NCBI GenBank assembly: GCA_955652155.1
Contig: CATPAT010000116.1
Span: 1 to 13,663 of the forward strand
Origin: an uncultured Chthoniobacterales bacterium
GTDB taxonomy: Bacteria > Verrucomicrobiota > Verrucomicrobiia > Chthoniobacterales > UBA10450
DNA: 13,663 bases
Direction: 5' to 3'
Below, piece after piece: positions 13,172-13,663 of the stretch. The position numbers were made by a program, and so were the translations under genes. Positions within the stretch are counted from its first letter, which is position 1. Each line of letters starts with the position of its first letter. The notes below the pieces were generated by a model. The model saw only the letters and a program-made list of their open reading frames with translations, was not told the DNA's origin and ran no database searches.

Positions 13172-13663
13172 ATCAGCCCAGCGGTCTCGGTAAAGCCAAG
13201 CATCAGATTCATGCACTGCACAGCCTGACCGCTCGCGCCTTTAACGATGTTATCGATCGCGCTCATGACCACCAGACGATGGGTCCGCTGGTCGATCTTC
13301 CAGGCGACGTCGATGAAGTTTGTGCCGACCACGTTTTTCGTGTCGGGTAGGCGTTCGTCGCCAAGTAAACGGACGAACGGTTCCTCGCCGTACGCGCCGT
13401 TAAAAACGACAGCCGGATCCATGTTGACGACGTTGCCCGCGATATCGGCATAAATCGTTGTCACAATTCCACGATTCACCGGGACCAGATGAGGAGTGAA
13501 TTGAGCCACAATTTTTTCGCCGGCCAAAATCGACAGCTCCTGTTCGATCTCGGAAAGATGCCGGTGTTTTGGGACGCCGTACGGCCGGACGCTCTCGTTG
13601 CACTCGGAAAAAAGATAATCGCTTTCAAGTTTGCGCCCTGCGCCGGTCACACCGCTCATGCTC
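13168..13663 (-). CDS. argC: N-acetyl-gamma-glutamyl-phosphate reductase, C-terminal part
   Basis: ArgC reduces N-acetylglutamyl phosphate to the semialdehyde with NADPH. The gene enters from the right edge; only about 165 C-terminal codons are present. They show the S-G-V-T-G-A-G-R-K motif at the very start, Y-G-V-P-K-H-R-H, F-T-P-H-L-V-P-V-N-R-G, and the family's ending V-V-G-T-N-F-I-D-V-A, D-N-I-V-K-G-A-S-G-Q-A-V-Q. The catalytic cysteine lies outside the window. An internal Met at 13657-13659 is not the start. The stop overlaps the argJ start region, so argC is the upstream gene of the operon. Confidence 0.96.
   Translation of the reverse strand, partial: SMSGVTGAGRKLESDYLFSECNESVRPYGVPKHRHLSEIEQELSILAGEKIVAQFTPHLVPVNRGIVTTIYADIAGNVVNMDPAVVFNGAYGEEPFVRLLGDERLPDTKNVVGTNFIDVAWKIDQRTHRLVVMSAIDNIVKGASGQAVQCMNLMLGFTETAGLI

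Noticed and set aside
1..13663. CRISPR array, integrase, transposase or phage genes
   Set aside because: No evenly spaced direct repeats with unique spacers and no open frame resembling a recombinase or phage protein were seen on either strand.

Overview
The window looks like chromosomal DNA from a free-living Gram-negative bacterium. G+C appears to be in the mid-fifties by eye, genes are closely packed, several starts are GTG or TTG, and there are secreted and lipoprotein signal peptides. The gene mix (an argCJBDF operon, a DUF1573 protein followed by a short membrane-anchored ORF, a TIGR03663-type membrane protein) and many short palindromes lying inside genes suggest a soil Verrucomicrobiota, perhaps near Chthoniobacterales. 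That placement is inferred from pattern recognition only; no search was run.

Left part (1-2856, minus strand): rmlB (dTDP-glucose 4,6-dehydratase), then rmlD (dTDP-4-dehydrorhamnose reductase), a DUF1573 exported protein that overlaps rmlD by ATGA, and the first 37 codons of a membrane-anchored protein that runs off the left edge. rmlA and rmlC are not in the window. Divergent from rmlB (2813-6447, plus strand) are two large polytopic membrane proteins that overlap by ATGA. The first belongs to the TIGR03663/Agl23-like GT-C type; the second looks GT-C-like but I recognise no named family. Together with the rml genes they suggest cell-envelope glycan synthesis.

Middle part (6455-8786): a minus-strand run of a PHP-domain phosphoesterase, a small lipoprotein and a FabZ-like HotDog dehydratase, then a plus-strand tRNA-Leu(GAG) with encoded CCA and a possible 67-residue four-cysteine protein.

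Right part (8775-13663, minus strand): the arginine operon argC(partial)-argJ-argB-argD-argF. It is strongly coupled: TTGA or longer overlap (argC/argJ), TGATG (argJ/argB), ATGA (argB/argD), and 13 nt between argD and argF. It covers the acetylated cyclic route from acetylglutamate to citrulline, with ArgJ recycling the acetyl group.

The most unusual signal is not a gene. Several short palindromic or tandem repeats of different types lie in genes, in frame, or directly against start codons: a 67-nt three-arm foldback touching the rmlD start codon, a 22-23 nt motif shared by rmlD and argD that is read as Lys-Ala-Thr-Ala in both, a 29-nt palindrome and a second repeat-like patch in argJ, degenerate heptamers at the FabZ-like N-terminus, and a hairpin at the N-terminus of the TIGR03663-like protein. 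They add roughly 8-25 residues each to otherwise normal enzymes, much like Rickettsia palindromic elements. I infer that this lineage carries several families of small interspersed repeats tolerated inside essential genes.
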